A stretch of 64,000 nucleotides of DNA from contig NZ_CP059900.1 in the NCBI RefSeq assembly GCF_014126825.1, positions 1,426,001-1,490,000 of the forward strand, read 5' to 3'. The notes below the pieces were generated by a model, which was not told the origin of the DNA, did not search any database, and saw nothing but the letters and a program-made list of their open reading frames with translations. The position numbers were made by a program, and so were the translations under genes. Shown here piece after piece: positions 8,750 to 19,436 of the stretch; within the stretch, counting starts at the first letter, position 1; each line of letters opens with the position of its first letter. This DNA is from Tomitella gaofuii. GTDB taxonomy: Bacteria; Actinomycetota; Actinomycetes; Mycobacteriales; Mycobacteriaceae.

Positions 8750-9385
8750 ATGACCGGAGTCGAACCGGACGGGGCGGATGCGGCGGCGGAAGCCGGGACG
8801 CTGCGCGACCGGCAGAAGGCCGACAGGCGCCTGCGCCTGCTCAATGCCGCGGCCCGCCTGTTCGCCGAGCGCGGCTACGGCGGCGTCTCGATGCGCGACC
8901 TCGGCGCTGCGGCGGACGTGAGCGGCCCGGCGGTGTACCGGCACTTCGCGAGCAAGCAGGACGTGCTCGTCGAGCTCCTCGTCGGCATCAGCGAACGGCT
9001 CCTGGCGGACGGCAAGGCGCAGGTGGCGATGGCGGACGGGCCCGACGACGCCCTCCTGCGCCTGGTTGCGGCGCACGCCCGTTTCGCCGTGGCCGACGAG
9101 GACCTCATCCGGATCCAGGACCGCAGCCTGTCCGTGCTGGAGCCGGAGGCAGAGAGGCGCGTCCGCCGTTTGCAGCGCGAGTACGTGGAGCTGTGGGCGG
9201 GCACGTTGTGCGAGCTGGACGCGGGGCTGTCGGTGCGAGACGCCCGGTTCCGCGCGCATGCGGCCTTCGGGCTGATGAACTCGACGCCCCACGCGCCGTC
9301 GGTCGACGAGGTCGGGGGCGGCCACGCGGTGCGTTTGTTGTCGGCGATGGCGCTGGCAGCCTTGCGCGTGCCGCTCGCCGACTGA
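8750..9385 (+). CDS. TetR-family regulator of the leucine-catabolic operon (BkaR-like position)
   Basis: This 211-aa regulator has a TetR N-terminal domain: [45 protein letters not shown] at about residues 28-72. The ligand-binding domain ends with [16 protein letters not shown]. It sits directly upstream of the fadD35-accD1-accA1-fadE19 operon in the same arrangement as Rv2506 in M. tuberculosis, whose mycobacterial ortholog BkaR represses the branched-chain keto-acid operon. A TATTGT hexamer ends 7 bases before the ATG, so the transcript may be leaderless. Its likely ligand would be a branched acyl-CoA. Regulation of the neighbour operon is inferred from context. Confidence 0.82.
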   Translation: MTGVEPDGADAAAEAGTLRDRQKADRRLRLLNAAARLFAERGYGGVSMRDLGAAADVSGPAVYRHFASKQDVLVELLVGISERLLADGKAQVAMADGPDDALLRLVAAHARFAVADEDLIRIQDRSLSVLEPEAERRVRRLQREYVELWAGTLCELDAGLSVRDARFRAHAAFGLMNSTPHAPSVDEVGGGHAVRLLSAMALAALRVPLAD

Positions 9386-9494
9386 ACCGGACCGCGCGTT
9401 CCCCGCTCATGTCCGGCAGTGCCCCGCCCCCGGAATACTCGGGCGTCCCAGTGATGGTGGACACAGCGGTGCGCCCGGTGCTAGCCTCAGTTAT

Positions 9495-9507
9495 CGGTTG
9501 TTAACCG
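9495..9507 (+). promoter_or_regulatory. Candidate TetR operator upstream of leucine operon
   Basis: CGGTTGTTAACCG is a near-perfect 13-bp palindrome (arms CGGTT/AACCG) in an AT-rich patch, 111 bases before the fadD35-like start and 109 bases after the TetR stop. It is the best operator candidate in the 232-bp gap. Binding is not shown. Confidence 0.4.
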
Positions 9508-9617
9508 AGTGTGCGAGCAGGGCCGGGCATCTCCGGGCCGGGGCGCGCACCGCGGGCCAGGTGCCCGCCGTCAACCGGATGACCTGCACGGAGCACCACC
9601 GGAATCGGGAGAGCAGA

Positions 9618-11279
9618 ATGGTCGATGCGGATCGCCGCGGGGTTTCCGCGGACCGGGGGCAGTCGTCGTACGCGCAGGGTGAGGGGGCGCCGCCGCTGCT
9701 GGAGCAGACGATCGGGGCGAACCTCGCCGCCACCGCCGAGCGCCACCCGGAGCGTGAGGCACTGGTGGACTGCGCGGCCGGCCTGCGCTGGAACTACACC
9801 GAACTGCGTGCGGCGGTGCGCAGGCTGGCCGCGGGGCTCCTGCGCACCGGCGTCCGCACCGGAGACAGGGTGGGGATCTGGGCGCCCAACCGGTGGGAGT
9901 GGGTGATCGTCCAGTTCGCCACGGCGGAGATCGGCGCCGTGCTGGTGAACATCAACCCCGCCTACCGGGCGTTCGAGCTCGAGTACGCGCTCGAGAAGTC
10001 CGGGATCACTGCGGTGTTCGCGGCGGAAAGCTTCAAGGACTCCGACTACCGCGCGATGCTCGACGAGGTCGCACCCCGGTGCCCCGCGCTCACCGACGTC
10101 GTCTACCTCGGGTCGGCCCGGTGGGCGGAGCTCGCGGACCGTCCTCTCGACGCCGCCGACGAGGCGGCGGTGGACGCGGCGGCCGCGCTGCTGGACCGGA
10201 ACGACCCGATCAACATCCAGTACACCTCGGGCACCACGGGACGGCCCAAAGGCGCCACGCTGACCCACCGCAACATCCTCAACAACGGGTTCATGGTCGG
10301 CGAGCTGATCGACTACACCGAGCACGACCGCATTTGCATCCCGGTGCCGTTCTACCACTGCTTCGGCATGGTGATGGGCAACCTGGCGGCCACCAGCCGC
10401 GGTGCCGCGATGGTGATTCCCGCGCCGGGCTTCGACCCGCGGGCCACGCTCCGCGCCGTGCAGGTCGAGCGCTGCACCAGTCTGTACGGCGTGCCGACGA
10501 TGTTCATCGCGGAGCTGGGGCTGGCGGACTTCGACACGTTCGACCTGTCCAGCCTGCGCACCGGCATCATGGCCGGTTCGACGTGCCCGGCGGAGGTCAT
10601 GCGCAAGGTCATCGACCGGATGAACATGAAGGACGTCTCGATCTGCTACGGGATGACCGAGACCTCGCCGGTGTCCACGCAGACCCGCACCGCGGACACG
10701 CTCGAACAGCGGGTGGGCACCGTCGGGCGCGCGGGGCCGCACGTGGAGGTGAAGGTGGTCGACCCGGCCGACGGCACCACGTTGCCACGCGGCGAGGCCG
10801 GCGAGTTCTGCAGCCGCGGATACATCGTCATGCGCGGGTACTGGGAGGACCAGGCCAAGACCGACGAGGCCATCGACGCCGAGGGCTGGATGCACACCGG
10901 CGACCTCGCTGTGATGGACGACGACGGCTATCTCAGCATCACCGGCCGGATCAAGGACATGGTGATCCGCGGCGGGGAGAACATCTACCCGCGCGAGATC
11001 GAGGAGTTCCTCTACACCCACCCCGACATCGTCGACGCGCAGGTGATCGGCGTGCCCGATGAGAAGTTCGGCGAGGAGCTCATGGTGTGGATCAAGCTGC
11101 GCGACGGTGCCGATGCGCTGACGGCCGACGGGCTGCGGGAGTACTGCCGGGGCAGGCTCGCACACTTCAAGATTCCTCGGTACGTGCACATCGTCGACGA
11201 ATTCCCGATGACCGTCACCGGGAAGATCCGCAAGGTGCAGATGCGTACGGAGTCCCTCGAACTGATCGGGAAGAAATGA
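9618..11279 (+). CDS. fadD35: Acyl-CoA synthetase, FadD35-like
   Basis: This 553-aa AMP-forming ligase has the P-loop [18 protein letters not shown] at about 202-220, the A5 motif CYGMTETSP, the A7 motif [20 protein letters not shown] and the C-terminal catalytic Lys in the [13 protein letters not shown] segment. It converts a carboxylic acid to its CoA thioester through an acyl-adenylate. ATG at 9618 has GGGAGAG upstream. It opens the operon that corresponds to Rv2505c-Rv2498c; in that context a medium or branched acid such as isovalerate or 3-methylcrotonate is plausible. Its stop overlaps the accD1 start. The symbol follows synteny. Confidence 0.83.
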   Translation: MVDADRRGVSADRGQSSYAQGEGAPPLLEQTIGANLAATAERHPEREALVDCAAGLRWNYTELRAAVRRLAAGLLRTGVRTGDRVGIWAPNRWEWVIVQFATAEIGAVLVNINPAYRAFELEYALEKSGITAVFAAESFKDSDYRAMLDEVAPRCPALTDVVYLGSARWAELADRPLDAADEAAVDAAAALLDRNDPINIQYTSGTTGRPKGATLTHRNILNNGFMVGELIDYTEHDRICIPVPFYHCFGMVMGNLAATSRGAAMVIPAPGFDPRATLRAVQVERCTSLYGVPTMFIAELGLADFDTFDLSSLRTGIMAGSTCPAEVMRKVIDRMNMKDVSICYGMTETSPVSTQTRTADTLEQRVGTVGRAGPHVEVKVVDPADGTTLPRGEAGEFCSRGYIVMRGYWEDQAKTDEAIDAEGWMHTGDLAVMDDDGYLSITGRIKDMVIRGGENIYPREIEEFLYTHPDIVDAQVIGVPDEKFGEELMVWIKLRDGADALTADGLREYCRGRLAHFKIPRYVHIVDEFPMTVTGKIRKVQMRTESLELIGKK

Positions 11280-12892
11280 CGACGATGACGGACAATGCAG
11301 TGCAGAGCGGGTATGCCGACCAGCACCGCGCGCTGGTCACGGAGCTGCGCGAGCGGCTGGCTTCGGCCTCGCTGGGCGGTGGGGAGCGCGCCCGGCAGCG
11401 GCACGTCGACCGCGGGAAGCTGCTCCCACGCGACAGGGTGGAGCGCCTCCTGGACCCCGGTTCGCCGTTCCTCGAGATCGCCCCGCTGGCGGCCGGCGGC
11501 ATGTACGACGACGAGTGCCCGGGCGCGGGCGTCATCGCCGGCGTCGGCCGGGTGGCCGGCCGCGAGTGCGTGGTGGTTGCGAACGACGCCACCGTCAAAG
11601 GCGGCACCTACTATCCGATGACCGTGAAGAAGCACCTGCGGGCGCAGGAGGTGGCGCTGCAGAACAACCTGCCCTGCATCTACCTCGTCGACTCGGGCGG
11701 CGCGTTCCTGCCCCGGCAGGACGAGGTGTTCCCGGACCGCGACCACTTCGGCCGCATCTTCTACAACCAGGCGACGATGAGCGCGCGGGGAATCCCGCAG
11801 GTCGCGGCCGTCATGGGCTCGTGCACGGCGGGCGGGGCCTATGTGCCGGCGATGAGCGACGAAGCCGTCATCGTCCGCGAACAGGGCACGATCTTCCTGG
11901 GCGGCCCGCCGTTGGTGAAGGCGGCGACCGGCGAGGTGGTGACCGCGGAGGAACTCGGCGGCGGAGACCTGCACTCGAAGGTCTCCGGGGTCACCGACCA
12001 CCTCGCCGACGACGACGAGGACGCGCTCGAAACGGTCCGGCGCATCGCCGGCACCTTCGGCCCGCGCGCTGATCCCCCCTGGGAGGTGGCCGAATCCGTG
12101 CCGCCGCTCCACGATCCGGAGACCGTCTACGACGTCGTCCCGCCGGACTCGCGCATACCGTACGACGTGCGCGACGTCATCAGCCGGATCGTCGACGGCG
12201 GGGCCGGGTCCGGCGACGTGGAGAACGGATTCCAGGAGTTCAAGGCGGAGTACGGCAAGACGCTCGTCACCGGGTTCGCGCGCGTGCACGGGCATCCCGT
12301 CGGCATCATCGCGAACGCGGGCGTGCTTTTCGCCGAGTCCGCGATGAAGGGCGCGCACTTCATCGAGTTGTGCGACAAACGCCGGATCCCGCTGCTGTTC
12401 CTGCAGAACATCTCCGGGTTCATGGTGGGCCGGGACTACGAGGCGGGCGGCATCGCCAAGCACGGCGCGAAGATGGTCACCGCCGTCGCCTGCGCCCGGG
12501 TGCCCAAGCTCACCGTCGTCATCGGCGGCAGTTACGGGGCCGGCAACTACTCGATGTGCGGGCGCGCGTATTCGCCGCGGTTCCTGTGGATGTGGCCCAA
12601 CGCGCGGATCTCCGTGATGGGCGGTGAACAGGCCGCCTCGGTGCTGGCCACGGTGCACGGCGACAGACTCGAGGCCCAGGGCGAAAGCTGGTCGGACGAG
12701 GACGCCGAGCGCTTCAAGGCCCCGCTGCGCGACCAATACGAACGGCAAGGCAGTCCCTACTATTCGACGGCGCGGCTGTGGGACGACGGCGTCATCGACC
12801 CCGCCGACACGCGCACCGTCGTGGGCCTGGCACTGGCCGCTTCGGCGAATGCCCCGCTCGAGCCGGTCTCCTACGGCGTCTTCAGGATGTGA
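11276..12892 (+). CDS. accD1: Acyl-CoA carboxylase beta (carboxyltransferase) subunit AccD1
   Basis: This 538-aa carboxyltransferase belongs to the methylcrotonyl-CoA carboxylase beta group. It has the acyl-CoA-binding part with [59 protein letters not shown], and the C-terminal half with [25 protein letters not shown] and the [14 protein letters not shown] oxyanion region. With AccA1 it carboxylates 3-methylcrotonyl-CoA in leucine breakdown (known for the mycobacterial AccD1-AccA1 complex). The start ATG at 11276 overlaps the upstream stop (ATGA); a second Met three codons later is possible. Confidence 0.9.
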   Translation: MTTMTDNAVQSGYADQHRALVTELRERLASASLGGGERARQRHVDRGKLLPRDRVERLLDPGSPFLEIAPLAAGGMYDDECPGAGVIAGVGRVAGRECVVVANDATVKGGTYYPMTVKKHLRAQEVALQNNLPCIYLVDSGGAFLPRQDEVFPDRDHFGRIFYNQATMSARGIPQVAAVMGSCTAGGAYVPAMSDEAVIVREQGTIFLGGPPLVKAATGEVVTAEELGGGDLHSKVSGVTDHLADDDEDALETVRRIAGTFGPRADPPWEVAESVPPLHDPETVYDVVPPDSRIPYDVRDVISRIVDGGAGSGDVENGFQEFKAEYGKTLVTGFARVHGHPVGIIANAGVLFAESAMKGAHFIELCDKRRIPLLFLQNISGFMVGRDYEAGGIAKHGAKMVTAVACARVPKLTVVIGGSYGAGNYSMCGRAYSPRFLWMWPNARISVMGGEQAASVLATVHGDRLEAQGESWSDEDAERFKAPLRDQYERQGSPYYSTARLWDDGVIDPADTRTVVGLALAASANAPLEPVSYGVFRM

Positions 12893-12900
12893 GTGAACAG

Positions 12901-14988
12901 ATGCAGAAATCCGAGCGCAAGCAGGGATTCGACACGGTTCTGGTGGCCAATCGCGGCGAGATCGCGGTGCGCGTGATGCGCACGCTGCGCCGGCTGGGCA
13001 TCCGGTCGGTCGCGGTGTACAGCGACGCGGACGCCGACGCACGGCACGTCGTGGAGGCGGACGTGGCGGTCCGCCTGGGGCCCGCCGCGGCGCGGGAGAG
13101 CTACCTGCGCATCGACAGGGTCATCGACGCGGCGCTGCGCACCGGCGCCCAGGCGATCCACCCCGGCTACGGTTTCCTGTCCGAGAACGCGGAGTTCTCC
13201 GCCGCGTGCGCTGAGGCGGGAATCGCCTTCCTGGGGCCCTCCGCGCGGGCGATCGAAGTGATGGGCGACAAGATCACCGCGAAGAAGGCGGTCACCGCGT
13301 TCGACGTGCCGGTGGTTCCGGGCATCGCCGAGCCCGGGTTGACCGACGAACAGCTGGTGGAGGCGTCCGGAGGCATCGGCTATCCGGTGCTCATCAAACC
13401 GTCGGCCGGGGGCGGCGGCAAGGGCATGCACCTGGTGCACGAGCCGTCGGCGCTGCCGGAGGCGCTGGCGACCGCGCGGCGCGAGGCGGCATCGGCGTTC
13501 GGTGACGACACGCTCTTCCTGGAACGGTACGTGTTGCGGCCCCGCCACATCGAGGTCCAGGTGCTCGCCGACGGCCATGGCGGCGTCGTGCACCTGGGCG
13601 AACGCGAATGCAGCCTGCAGCGCCGGCATCAGAAGGTCATCGAAGAGGCGCCCTCCCCGCTGCTGGACGAGGAAACCCGCGCGCGCATCGGTGCCGCCGC
13701 GTGCGCTACGGCGCGCAGCGTCGACTACCTCGGCGTGGGGACGGTGGAGTTCATCGTCTCCGCGGACCGCCCGGACGAGTTCTTCTTCATGGAGATGAAC
13801 ACGCGGCTGCAGGTGGAGCACCCGGTCACCGAGATGGTCACCGGCGTCGACCTGGTCGAGTGGCAGTTGCGGGTGGCGGCGGGGGAGAGGATCGACTTCC
13901 ACCAGGACGACGTCGTCATGACCGGCCACGCGATGGAGGGGCGCGTCTACGCCGAGGACCCGGCGCGTGGATTCCTCCCCACCGGCGGCACGGTGCTCGC
14001 GGCGCTGGAGCCGCGGGGCGACGGGGTGCGCGTCGACTCGGCGCTGCACGACGGCACGACGGTGGGCAGCGACTACGACCCGATGCTCGCGAAGGTCATC
14101 GCCTACGGCGCCGACCGGGACGAGGCGATGGCCCGGCTCGACCGGGCGCTGGCGCACACCGCGGTGCACGGCGTGCAGACCAACATCGAGTTCCTGCGGC
14201 ACCTGCTGGCCGACGAACGCGTGGCGGCGGGCGACCTCGACACCCTGCTGCTCGACGCGCGTGCCGAGGAGTTCGAGCCGGCCCCGGCGCCGGACGACAC
14301 GATGGTCGCGGCCGCACTGGTACGCCAGCACCGCCTGATCGCAGGAGGAAAGTCCCCCTGGGAGACGGAGCTCGGCTGGCGGGTGGGCGGTACGGCGCCG
14401 GTGCGTACGCGCATGCGCAGCCCGCTGCGCGCGGAGACCGTCTCGGTGTGGGGCTCTCCCGCCGCGGCGCGGGTGCACGTGGGCGAGCAGCCGCCCGTCG
14501 ACGCGTCGGTGCGCGGTTACGCCCCGGAGCCGGGCGGCCGCCTGCACGCCGTCATCGACGGCGTGCACAGGTCCTACCGGGTCTCGGAATCCGGGAGCGA
14601 CGTCTGGGTGAGCGACGACCGCGGCACCTGGCGGCTCGGCGAGGAGGAGGTGCGCAGGATCGCACGCTCCCGCGGCCCGCAGCAGGCCGAGGTCCTCAGT
14701 CCCATGCCCGGCAGCGTGATCGCTGTCGTCGCCGGCACCGGATCCACGGTGGCGGAGGGAGACCCGGTGGTCGTCGTGGAGGCGATGAAGATGGAGCACA
14801 CGCTCACCGCGCCGGTGGCGGGGACCGTCGAGAACCTGGTGACGGTGGGGGAGCAGGTCGGCCTGGAGCAGGTGCTGGCCCGGCTGGTGCCCGACACCGG
14901 TGGGAACGGGGCCGGTGGAGACGGGGCCGGCGAGAGCCCTGCGGAACACGACGATACAGCGGAGACGATCGCACAGGAGGCATCGTGA
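12901..14988 (+). CDS. accA1: Acyl-CoA carboxylase alpha subunit (biotin carboxylase and biotin carrier) AccA1
   Basis: This 695-aa subunit has an N-terminal biotin carboxylase with [34 protein letters not shown], the ATP-grasp Gly loop [13 protein letters not shown], and [21 protein letters not shown]. The C-terminal biotinyl domain has EAMKMEHTL, with the biotin Lys near residue 629. A 30-residue Gly/Asp/Glu-rich tail follows the biotin domain, longer than usual. It forms the alpha part of 3-methylcrotonyl-CoA carboxylase with AccD1. A GTG at 12889, overlapping the accD1 stop, is an alternative start adding four residues. Confidence 0.9.
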   Translation: MQKSERKQGFDTVLVANRGEIAVRVMRTLRRLGIRSVAVYSDADADARHVVEADVAVRLGPAAARESYLRIDRVIDAALRTGAQAIHPGYGFLSENAEFSAACAEAGIAFLGPSARAIEVMGDKITAKKAVTAFDVPVVPGIAEPGLTDEQLVEASGGIGYPVLIKPSAGGGGKGMHLVHEPSALPEALATARREAASAFGDDTLFLERYVLRPRHIEVQVLADGHGGVVHLGERECSLQRRHQKVIEEAPSPLLDEETRARIGAAACATARSVDYLGVGTVEFIVSADRPDEFFFMEMNTRLQVEHPVTEMVTGVDLVEWQLRVAAGERIDFHQDDVVMTGHAMEGRVYAEDPARGFLPTGGTVLAALEPRGDGVRVDSALHDGTTVGSDYDPMLAKVIAYGADRDEAMARLDRALAHTAVHGVQTNIEFLRHLLADERVAAGDLDTLLLDARAEEFEPAPAPDDTMVAAALVRQHRLIAGGKSPWETELGWRVGGTAPVRTRMRSPLRAETVSVWGSPAAARVHVGEQPPVDASVRGYAPEPGGRLHAVIDGVHRSYRVSESGSDVWVSDDRGTWRLGEEEVRRIARSRGPQQAEVLSPMPGSVIAVVAGTGSTVAEGDPVVVVEAMKMEHTLTAPVAGTVENLVTVGEQVGLEQVLARLVPDTGGNGAGGDGAGESPAEHDDTAETIAQEAS

Positions 14989-16148
14989 CGACGAGCATGG
15001 CGGCGGAACTGCCGGAGGATTACCGGACGCTCAGCGAGACGGTGGCGGACTTCGCCGACACGGTGGTGGCGCCGGTGTCGGCGCACCACGACCGCGAGCA
15101 CACCTTCCCCTACAAGGTGATCGAGCAGATGGGGGAGATGGGGCTGTTCGGCCTGCCGGTGGCCGAGGAGTACGGCGGCATGGGCGGCGACTACTTCGCT
15201 CTGGCCCTGGCGCTCGAACAGCTCGGGCGGGTCGACCAGTCGGTGGCCATCACCCTGGAGGCCGGCGTGGGCCTGGGATTGATGCCGATCTACAAGTTCG
15301 GCACCGAGGAGCAGAAGCGGACGTGGCTGCCGGACCTCGCCGCGGGAAGGCGCCTCGCCGGGTTCGGGCTCACCGAGCCGGGGGCGGGCTCCGACGCGGG
15401 TGCCACGAAGACCACCGCCCGGGCCGACGGCGACGAGTGGGTGATCAACGGCGCCAAGCAGTTCATCACGAACTCGGGCACGGACATCACCTCGCTCGTC
15501 ACCGTCACCGCCGTCACGGGTGCCCGACCCGACGGGCGCAAGGAGATCTCCACGATCATCGTCCCGGCCGGCACACCGGGATTCGTAGCCGAACCCGCCT
15601 ACGACAAGGTCGGGTGGAACGCCTCCGATACGCATCCGCTGTCGTTCACCGACGCCCGCGTTCCCGCCGGGAACCTGCTCGGCGAGCGCGGCCGCGGATA
15701 CGCGAACTTCCTTTCCATCCTCGACGAGGGGCGCGTGGCCATCGCGGCTCTGTCCACCGGCGCAGCGCAGGGGTGCGTGGACGAGTCGGTCAAGTACGCG
15801 CGAGAACGGCAGTCCTTCGGCCGGCCCATCGGCGAGTATCAGGCAGTGAACTTCAAGATCGCCCGCATGGAGGCGCGTGCGCACACGGCGCGGCTCGCCT
15901 ACTACGACGCGGCGGCGAAGATGCTGGCCGGAAAGCCGTTCAAGAAGGAGGCGGCGATCGCCAAGATGGTGTCGTCGGAGGCGGCGATGGACAATGCGCG
16001 TGACGCCACGCAGATCCACGGCGGCTACGGCTTCATGAACGAATACCCGGTGGCCCGCCACTACCGCGACAGCAAGATCCTCGAGATCGGGGAGGGCACC
16101 ACCGAGGTCCAGCTGATGCTCATCGCGCGTGAACTGGGGTTCCGGTGA
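14985..16148 (+). CDS. fadE19: Isovaleryl-CoA dehydrogenase-type acyl-CoA dehydrogenase FadE19
   Basis: This 387-aa acyl-CoA dehydrogenase carries the FAD-binding motif [34 protein letters not shown], the second signature [22 protein letters not shown] and the C-terminal [16 protein letters not shown]. It oxidises a short branched acyl-CoA to the 2-enoyl-CoA, passing electrons to ETF. In this operon the substrate should be isovaleryl-CoA, giving 3-methylcrotonyl-CoA for AccD1/AccA1. The GTG at 14985 overlaps the accA1 stop and has GGAGG upstream. Synteny with Rv2500c supports the name. Confidence 0.9.
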   Translation: MTTSMAAELPEDYRTLSETVADFADTVVAPVSAHHDREHTFPYKVIEQMGEMGLFGLPVAEEYGGMGGDYFALALALEQLGRVDQSVAITLEAGVGLGLMPIYKFGTEEQKRTWLPDLAAGRRLAGFGLTEPGAGSDAGATKTTARADGDEWVINGAKQFITNSGTDITSLVTVTAVTGARPDGRKEISTIIVPAGTPGFVAEPAYDKVGWNASDTHPLSFTDARVPAGNLLGERGRGYANFLSILDEGRVAIAALSTGAAQGCVDESVKYARERQSFGRPIGEYQAVNFKIARMEARAHTARLAYYDAAAKMLAGKPFKKEAAIAKMVSSEAAMDNARDATQIHGGYGFMNEYPVARHYRDSKILEIGEGTTEVQLMLIARELGFR

Positions 16149-16675
16149 GCGCGCCGGGCGCCGGGCCCCAGCCGGAGGGCGCCGGGCGGCAGGCACCGTC
16201 CGAGGCGCCGCGGGAGGTGGTGCAGCGCGGGCTGTGGTTCGAGGAGTTCGAGACCGGGGTGGTGTACAAACACAGCCCGGGACGCACGCTCACCGAGGCC
16301 GACAACGTGCTGTTCACCACCCTGACGATGAACACGCAGTCGCTGCACCTGGACGCGGCGTGGGCGCAGGGGCAGCAGTTCGGGCAGCGGCTGATGAACT
16401 CGATGCTCACTCTGTCCACGCTCGTCGGGCTGTCCGTCGCGCAGCTGTCGCAGGGCACCATCGTCGCCAACCTGGGTTTCTCCGAGATCGCCTTCCCCAA
16501 GCCGATGTACCACGGCGATACCCTCTACGGCGAGACCGTGGTGCTGGCCAAACGCGAGTCGCGCAGCCGCCCGGACGAGGGCATCGTCACGCTCGAGCAC
16601 GTGGGACGCAATCAGGACGGGGCGATCGTCGCCCGCGCGGTGCGTGCCACCCTGATGCAGAAACGGCCACGATGA
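16145..16675 (+). CDS. MaoC-family hydratase-like protein (Rv2499c-type)
   Basis: This 176-aa hotdog protein shows MaoC/R-hydratase hallmarks: a short FEEFETGVVYKHSPGRTLTEADNVLFTTLTMNTQSLHLD segment with an Asn/Thr in place of the usual His in part of the active-site loop, FGQRLMNSMLTLSTLVGLSV, and the closing strand pair around LYGETVVLAKRESRSRPDEG. The first 28 residues are a Pro/Gly-rich extension. The GTG at 16145 overlaps fadE19. Its place matches Rv2499c. A 3-methylglutaconyl-CoA hydratase-like step would complete the pathway to HMG-CoA, but that reaction has not been inferred from active-site residues here. Confidence 0.75.
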   Translation: MSAPGAGPQPEGAGRQAPSEAPREVVQRGLWFEEFETGVVYKHSPGRTLTEADNVLFTTLTMNTQSLHLDAAWAQGQQFGQRLMNSMLTLSTLVGLSVAQLSQGTIVANLGFSEIAFPKPMYHGDTLYGETVVLAKRESRSRPDEGIVTLEHVGRNQDGAIVARAVRATLMQKRPR

Positions 16676-16715
16676 GGGAAGAACGGCCACGATGAGGGAA
16701 GAACGGCCACGATGA
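16661..16715 (+). repeat. 20-bp tandem repeat spanning the MaoC stop codon
   Basis: The unit GAACGGCCACGATGAGGGAA (first copy has AA instead of GA at its start) occurs at 16661-16680 and 16681-16700, with a third partial copy at 16701-16715. The TGA of the first copy is the MaoC stop; later copies are non-coding. GATGCAGAA also flanks both sides. It looks like a recent slip duplication. Confidence 0.85.
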
Positions 16716-16761
16716 TGCAGAATCCGCCCGCCACCGACCGCGCAACCGGAGGCCCCCGACG

Positions 16762-17583
16762 ATGACACCACCGACAGAACCCGCCGCATTGACAGCGGGA
16801 CCCGCATGGTTGTTCTGCCCCGCCGACCGGCCCGAGCGCTACGCCAAAGCCGCGGACGCGGCGGACGTGGTCATTCTCGACCTCGAAGACGCCGTCGCGG
16901 CCGGAGCCAAGGCCGCGGCCCGGCAGGCGCTCATCGACAATCCGCTGGATCCGGCCCGCACCGTCGTCCGGGTCAACGCGTCGGATTCGCCGGATCACGT
17001 GCTGGATCTCGAGGCGCTCGCCGCGACGGAGTACACGCACCTCATGCTCGCCAAGACCGAGTCGCCGGAGCAGGTGGCGGCGCTGGCGCCACGGCGCGTG
17101 ATCGCCCTGGTGGAGACGCCGCGCGGGGCGGTGATGGTGCGTGAGATCGCCGCCGACGACGCCACGGCGGGGCTGATGTGGGGCGCGGAGGACCTCGTCG
17201 CCGGCCTCGGCGGGAGCTCCAGCAGGAACGCCGACGGCGCCTACCGGCAGGTGGCGCACCACGTGCGCTCGTCGATGCTGCTGGCCGCGAAGGCTCACGG
17301 AAAGCTGGCCCTGGACGCGGTCCACCTCGACATCAAGGACCTCGACGGTCAGCGCGCGGAGGCCCTCGACGCGGTGGCCACGGGGTTCGATGCCTCGGTG
17401 TGCATCCATCCCAGGCAGGTGGCCGAGGTGCGCGCGGCGTACCGGCCCACCGAGGCCGAGATCGACTGGTCTCGTCGGGTTCTCGCGGCAGCGGTGGGCG
17501 AGCGCGGTGTGTTCGCGTTCGAAGGCGCGATGGTCGACGCGCCGGTGCTCCGCCACGCCGAGGCGGTCCTGCGCAGAGCCTGA
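16762..17583 (+). CDS. citE: CitE-like beta-hydroxyacyl-CoA lyase (Rv2498c-type)
   Basis: This 273-aa protein of the HpcH/HpaI/CitE TIM-barrel family has LFCPADRPERYAKAA, the metal-site stretch VVILDLEDAV, LMLAKTESPEQV, IALVETPRGAVM, MWGAEDLVAGLG and the C-terminal CIHPRQVAEV. Rv2498c, in the same position of the M. tuberculosis operon, has been shown to cleave citramalyl-CoA and HMG-CoA, linking leucine and itaconate breakdown. The same dual role is likely here. ATG at 16762 is 86 bases after the MaoC stop, separated by the tandem repeat. Confidence 0.85.
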   Translation: MTPPTEPAALTAGPAWLFCPADRPERYAKAADAADVVILDLEDAVAAGAKAAARQALIDNPLDPARTVVRVNASDSPDHVLDLEALAATEYTHLMLAKTESPEQVAALAPRRVIALVETPRGAVMVREIAADDATAGLMWGAEDLVAGLGGSSSRNADGAYRQVAHHVRSSMLLAAKAHGKLALDAVHLDIKDLDGQRAEALDAVATGFDASVCIHPRQVAEVRAAYRPTEAEIDWSRRVLAAAVGERGVFAFEGAMVDAPVLRHAEAVLRRA

Positions 17584-17719
17584 CTCCCGAGGTATGACCC
17601 GGTCGGCGTGTATCGACTATTGAGAGTAGCGACACAGTGTGGTGACCTGGCCTACTACGGTTCGATCCGGACCGCCGCCGGGATCGGACCCGCGCGGCAA
17701 CGCAACGGTGAGGACTGCA

Positions 17720-19345
17720 GTGAAGAGACCATGGATCAGATCAGGCGTCCGGCTCGCGGCGGCCGGCGCAGCCGCGGCCCTGCTGGTGGCGGGGTGCGCG
17801 TCGACCGACGGCGGCACGTCGGGCTCCGGCGGCGCCGCCTCCGACGGAGACACCACGATCGGCTTCGTCGGCGCGGGCGCAGCCGATTCCGGTGAGCCTG
17901 TCGACGGCGGCACGCTGACGTTCGGCTCGTACTCGTTCCCCAGCTCGCTCGACCCCACGAAGACGCTCGCCGCCGGGTCCAACGGGGGAACCGAGATGGC
18001 CGCCATCTACGACACCCTCGTGCGCACCGACCCCGGCTCGGGAGACTTCATTCCGCAGCTCGCGGAGAAGCTCGACCACAACGAGGACTACACGAAGTTC
18101 ACCCTCACGCTGCGTGACGGTGTGACGTTCAGCGACGGCTCGCCGCTGGACTCCGCCGCCGTCAAGTGGAGCATCGACAGGTTCGTCGAGGCCGGCCGCG
18201 ACGTCGCGCAGGTGTGGGCGGACATCGTCACCGGCATCGATACGCCGGACCCGCTCACCGTCGAGTTCACGCTCAACAAGCCGTGGGCGCAGTTCCCCGT
18301 CCTGTTGGCGATGGGCCCGGGCATGATCGTCGGCCAGGGCTCCGACGCGGGCGGCGACTTCACCCCCGTCGGCGCGGGCCCGTACACCGTGGGCCAGTTC
18401 GCTCCCAACGAGAAGATCGTGCTCAACGCGCGTGACGACTACTTCGCCGGCAAGCCGCACCTGGACACGGTCACGTTCGTGCCCACGCACGGCGCCCAGC
18501 AGCAGCTGGAGTCGCTGCAGAGCGGCCAGCTGTCGATGACCTACATCAACCGCGACGCCCAGGTGATCAAGAGCGCCGTCGATGCCGGACTGCCCGGGTA
18601 CCTCGACATCCAGGGGCTCGGCAGCATCGGGTACATCAACCAATTGCCCGGCCGGCCCGGCGCCGATGTGCGCGTGCGCAAGGCCATCGCCTACGCGGTC
18701 GACCCCGAGGTGATCAACCAGCGCGTCGAGAACGGCCTCGGCATCGCCGATTCCGCGATCGTCCCGGAGAGCTCCCGGTGGTACGACGGTGCGAAGGGTG
18801 TGCCATTCGACCCGGCGCAGGCGAAGAAGTTCCTCGACGAGGCGAAGGCCGACGGCTACGACGGCACGCTGCACTACCTGTCCGGCAACGACCCGTCCGC
18901 CCGGGCGGCCGCACTGGCGGTCCAGGCGCAGCTCAACGCCATCGGCTTCAACGTGCAGATCGACTACGCGAACAGCGTCAACGACCTGGTCCGCAAGATG
19001 TACGTGGACCACGACTTCGACATGGCGCGCGCTGCATTGCAGATGATGGACGACGCGCCGTACCTGCGCCTGTACGCGGGCATGGGCAGCGACTCGAAGA
19101 ACAATGCGACCGGCTACGCGGACCCCACGATGGACGAGCTGCTCACGGCCGTGCAGACCGCCACCGACGACGACGCCAAGAAGGCGGCGATCGGCGAGGT
19201 CCAGGCCCAGGCCAATGAGACCATCCCCTACGCCGTCTGGGGGCCGGCCAAGGTGCTCACCGTGTGGAACGACGATGTGCACGGCGTCAAGCGCAGCGCG
19301 GACAACATCTTCCTGCTCGACTCCGCGTGGGTGACGGGTTCCTGA
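17720..19345 (+). CDS. Family-5 (peptide/opine type) ABC solute-binding lipoprotein, copy A
   Basis: This 541-aa secreted lipoprotein starts at a GTG with GAGG 6 bases upstream. Signal: WIRSGVRLAAAGAAAALLVAGC, lipobox LVAGC. A Gly/Ser/Asp-rich linker precedes the SBP_bac_5 domain, seen in FIPQLAEKLDHNEDYTKFTLTLRDGVTFSDGSPL and VRKAIAYAVDPEVI. It would capture a peptide-like or other small substrate at the cell surface. No permease or ATPase gene is next to it. It converges on a paralog of similar length at 19437-21110. An upstream GTG at 17708 is a less likely start. Confidence 0.88.
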   Translation: MKRPWIRSGVRLAAAGAAAALLVAGCASTDGGTSGSGGAASDGDTTIGFVGAGAADSGEPVDGGTLTFGSYSFPSSLDPTKTLAAGSNGGTEMAAIYDTLVRTDPGSGDFIPQLAEKLDHNEDYTKFTLTLRDGVTFSDGSPLDSAAVKWSIDRFVEAGRDVAQVWADIVTGIDTPDPLTVEFTLNKPWAQFPVLLAMGPGMIVGQGSDAGGDFTPVGAGPYTVGQFAPNEKIVLNARDDYFAGKPHLDTVTFVPTHGAQQQLESLQSGQLSMTYINRDAQVIKSAVDAGLPGYLDIQGLGSIGYINQLPGRPGADVRVRKAIAYAVDPEVINQRVENGLGIADSAIVPESSRWYDGAKGVPFDPAQAKKFLDEAKADGYDGTLHYLSGNDPSARAAALAVQAQLNAIGFNVQIDYANSVNDLVRKMYVDHDFDMARAALQMMDDAPYLRLYAGMGSDSKNNATGYADPTMDELLTAVQTATDDDAKKAAIGEVQAQANETIPYAVWGPAKVLTVWNDDVHGVKRSADNIFLLDSAWVTGS

Positions 19346-19363
19346 CCCGCTCCTGACGTGGAA

Positions 19364-19406
19364 ACGAGTGCGCCCCGACCGGGGATCCCGGCCGGGGCGC
19401 ACTCGT
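19364..19406. terminator. Bidirectional terminator between convergent binding-protein genes
   Basis: A perfect 14-bp inverted repeat (ACGAGTGCGCCCCG at 19364-19377 and its complement at 19393-19406) lies 19 bases after one gene and 31 bases before the end of the other. Confidence 0.85.
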
Positions 19407-19436
19407 GTGTACTGCCGAAGCGTCAGGCGGCGATGA

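Noticed and set aside
11012-14949. Long minus-strand frames opposite accD1 and accA1
   Set aside because: Antisense shadows of well-supported carboxylase genes; no domain signals.
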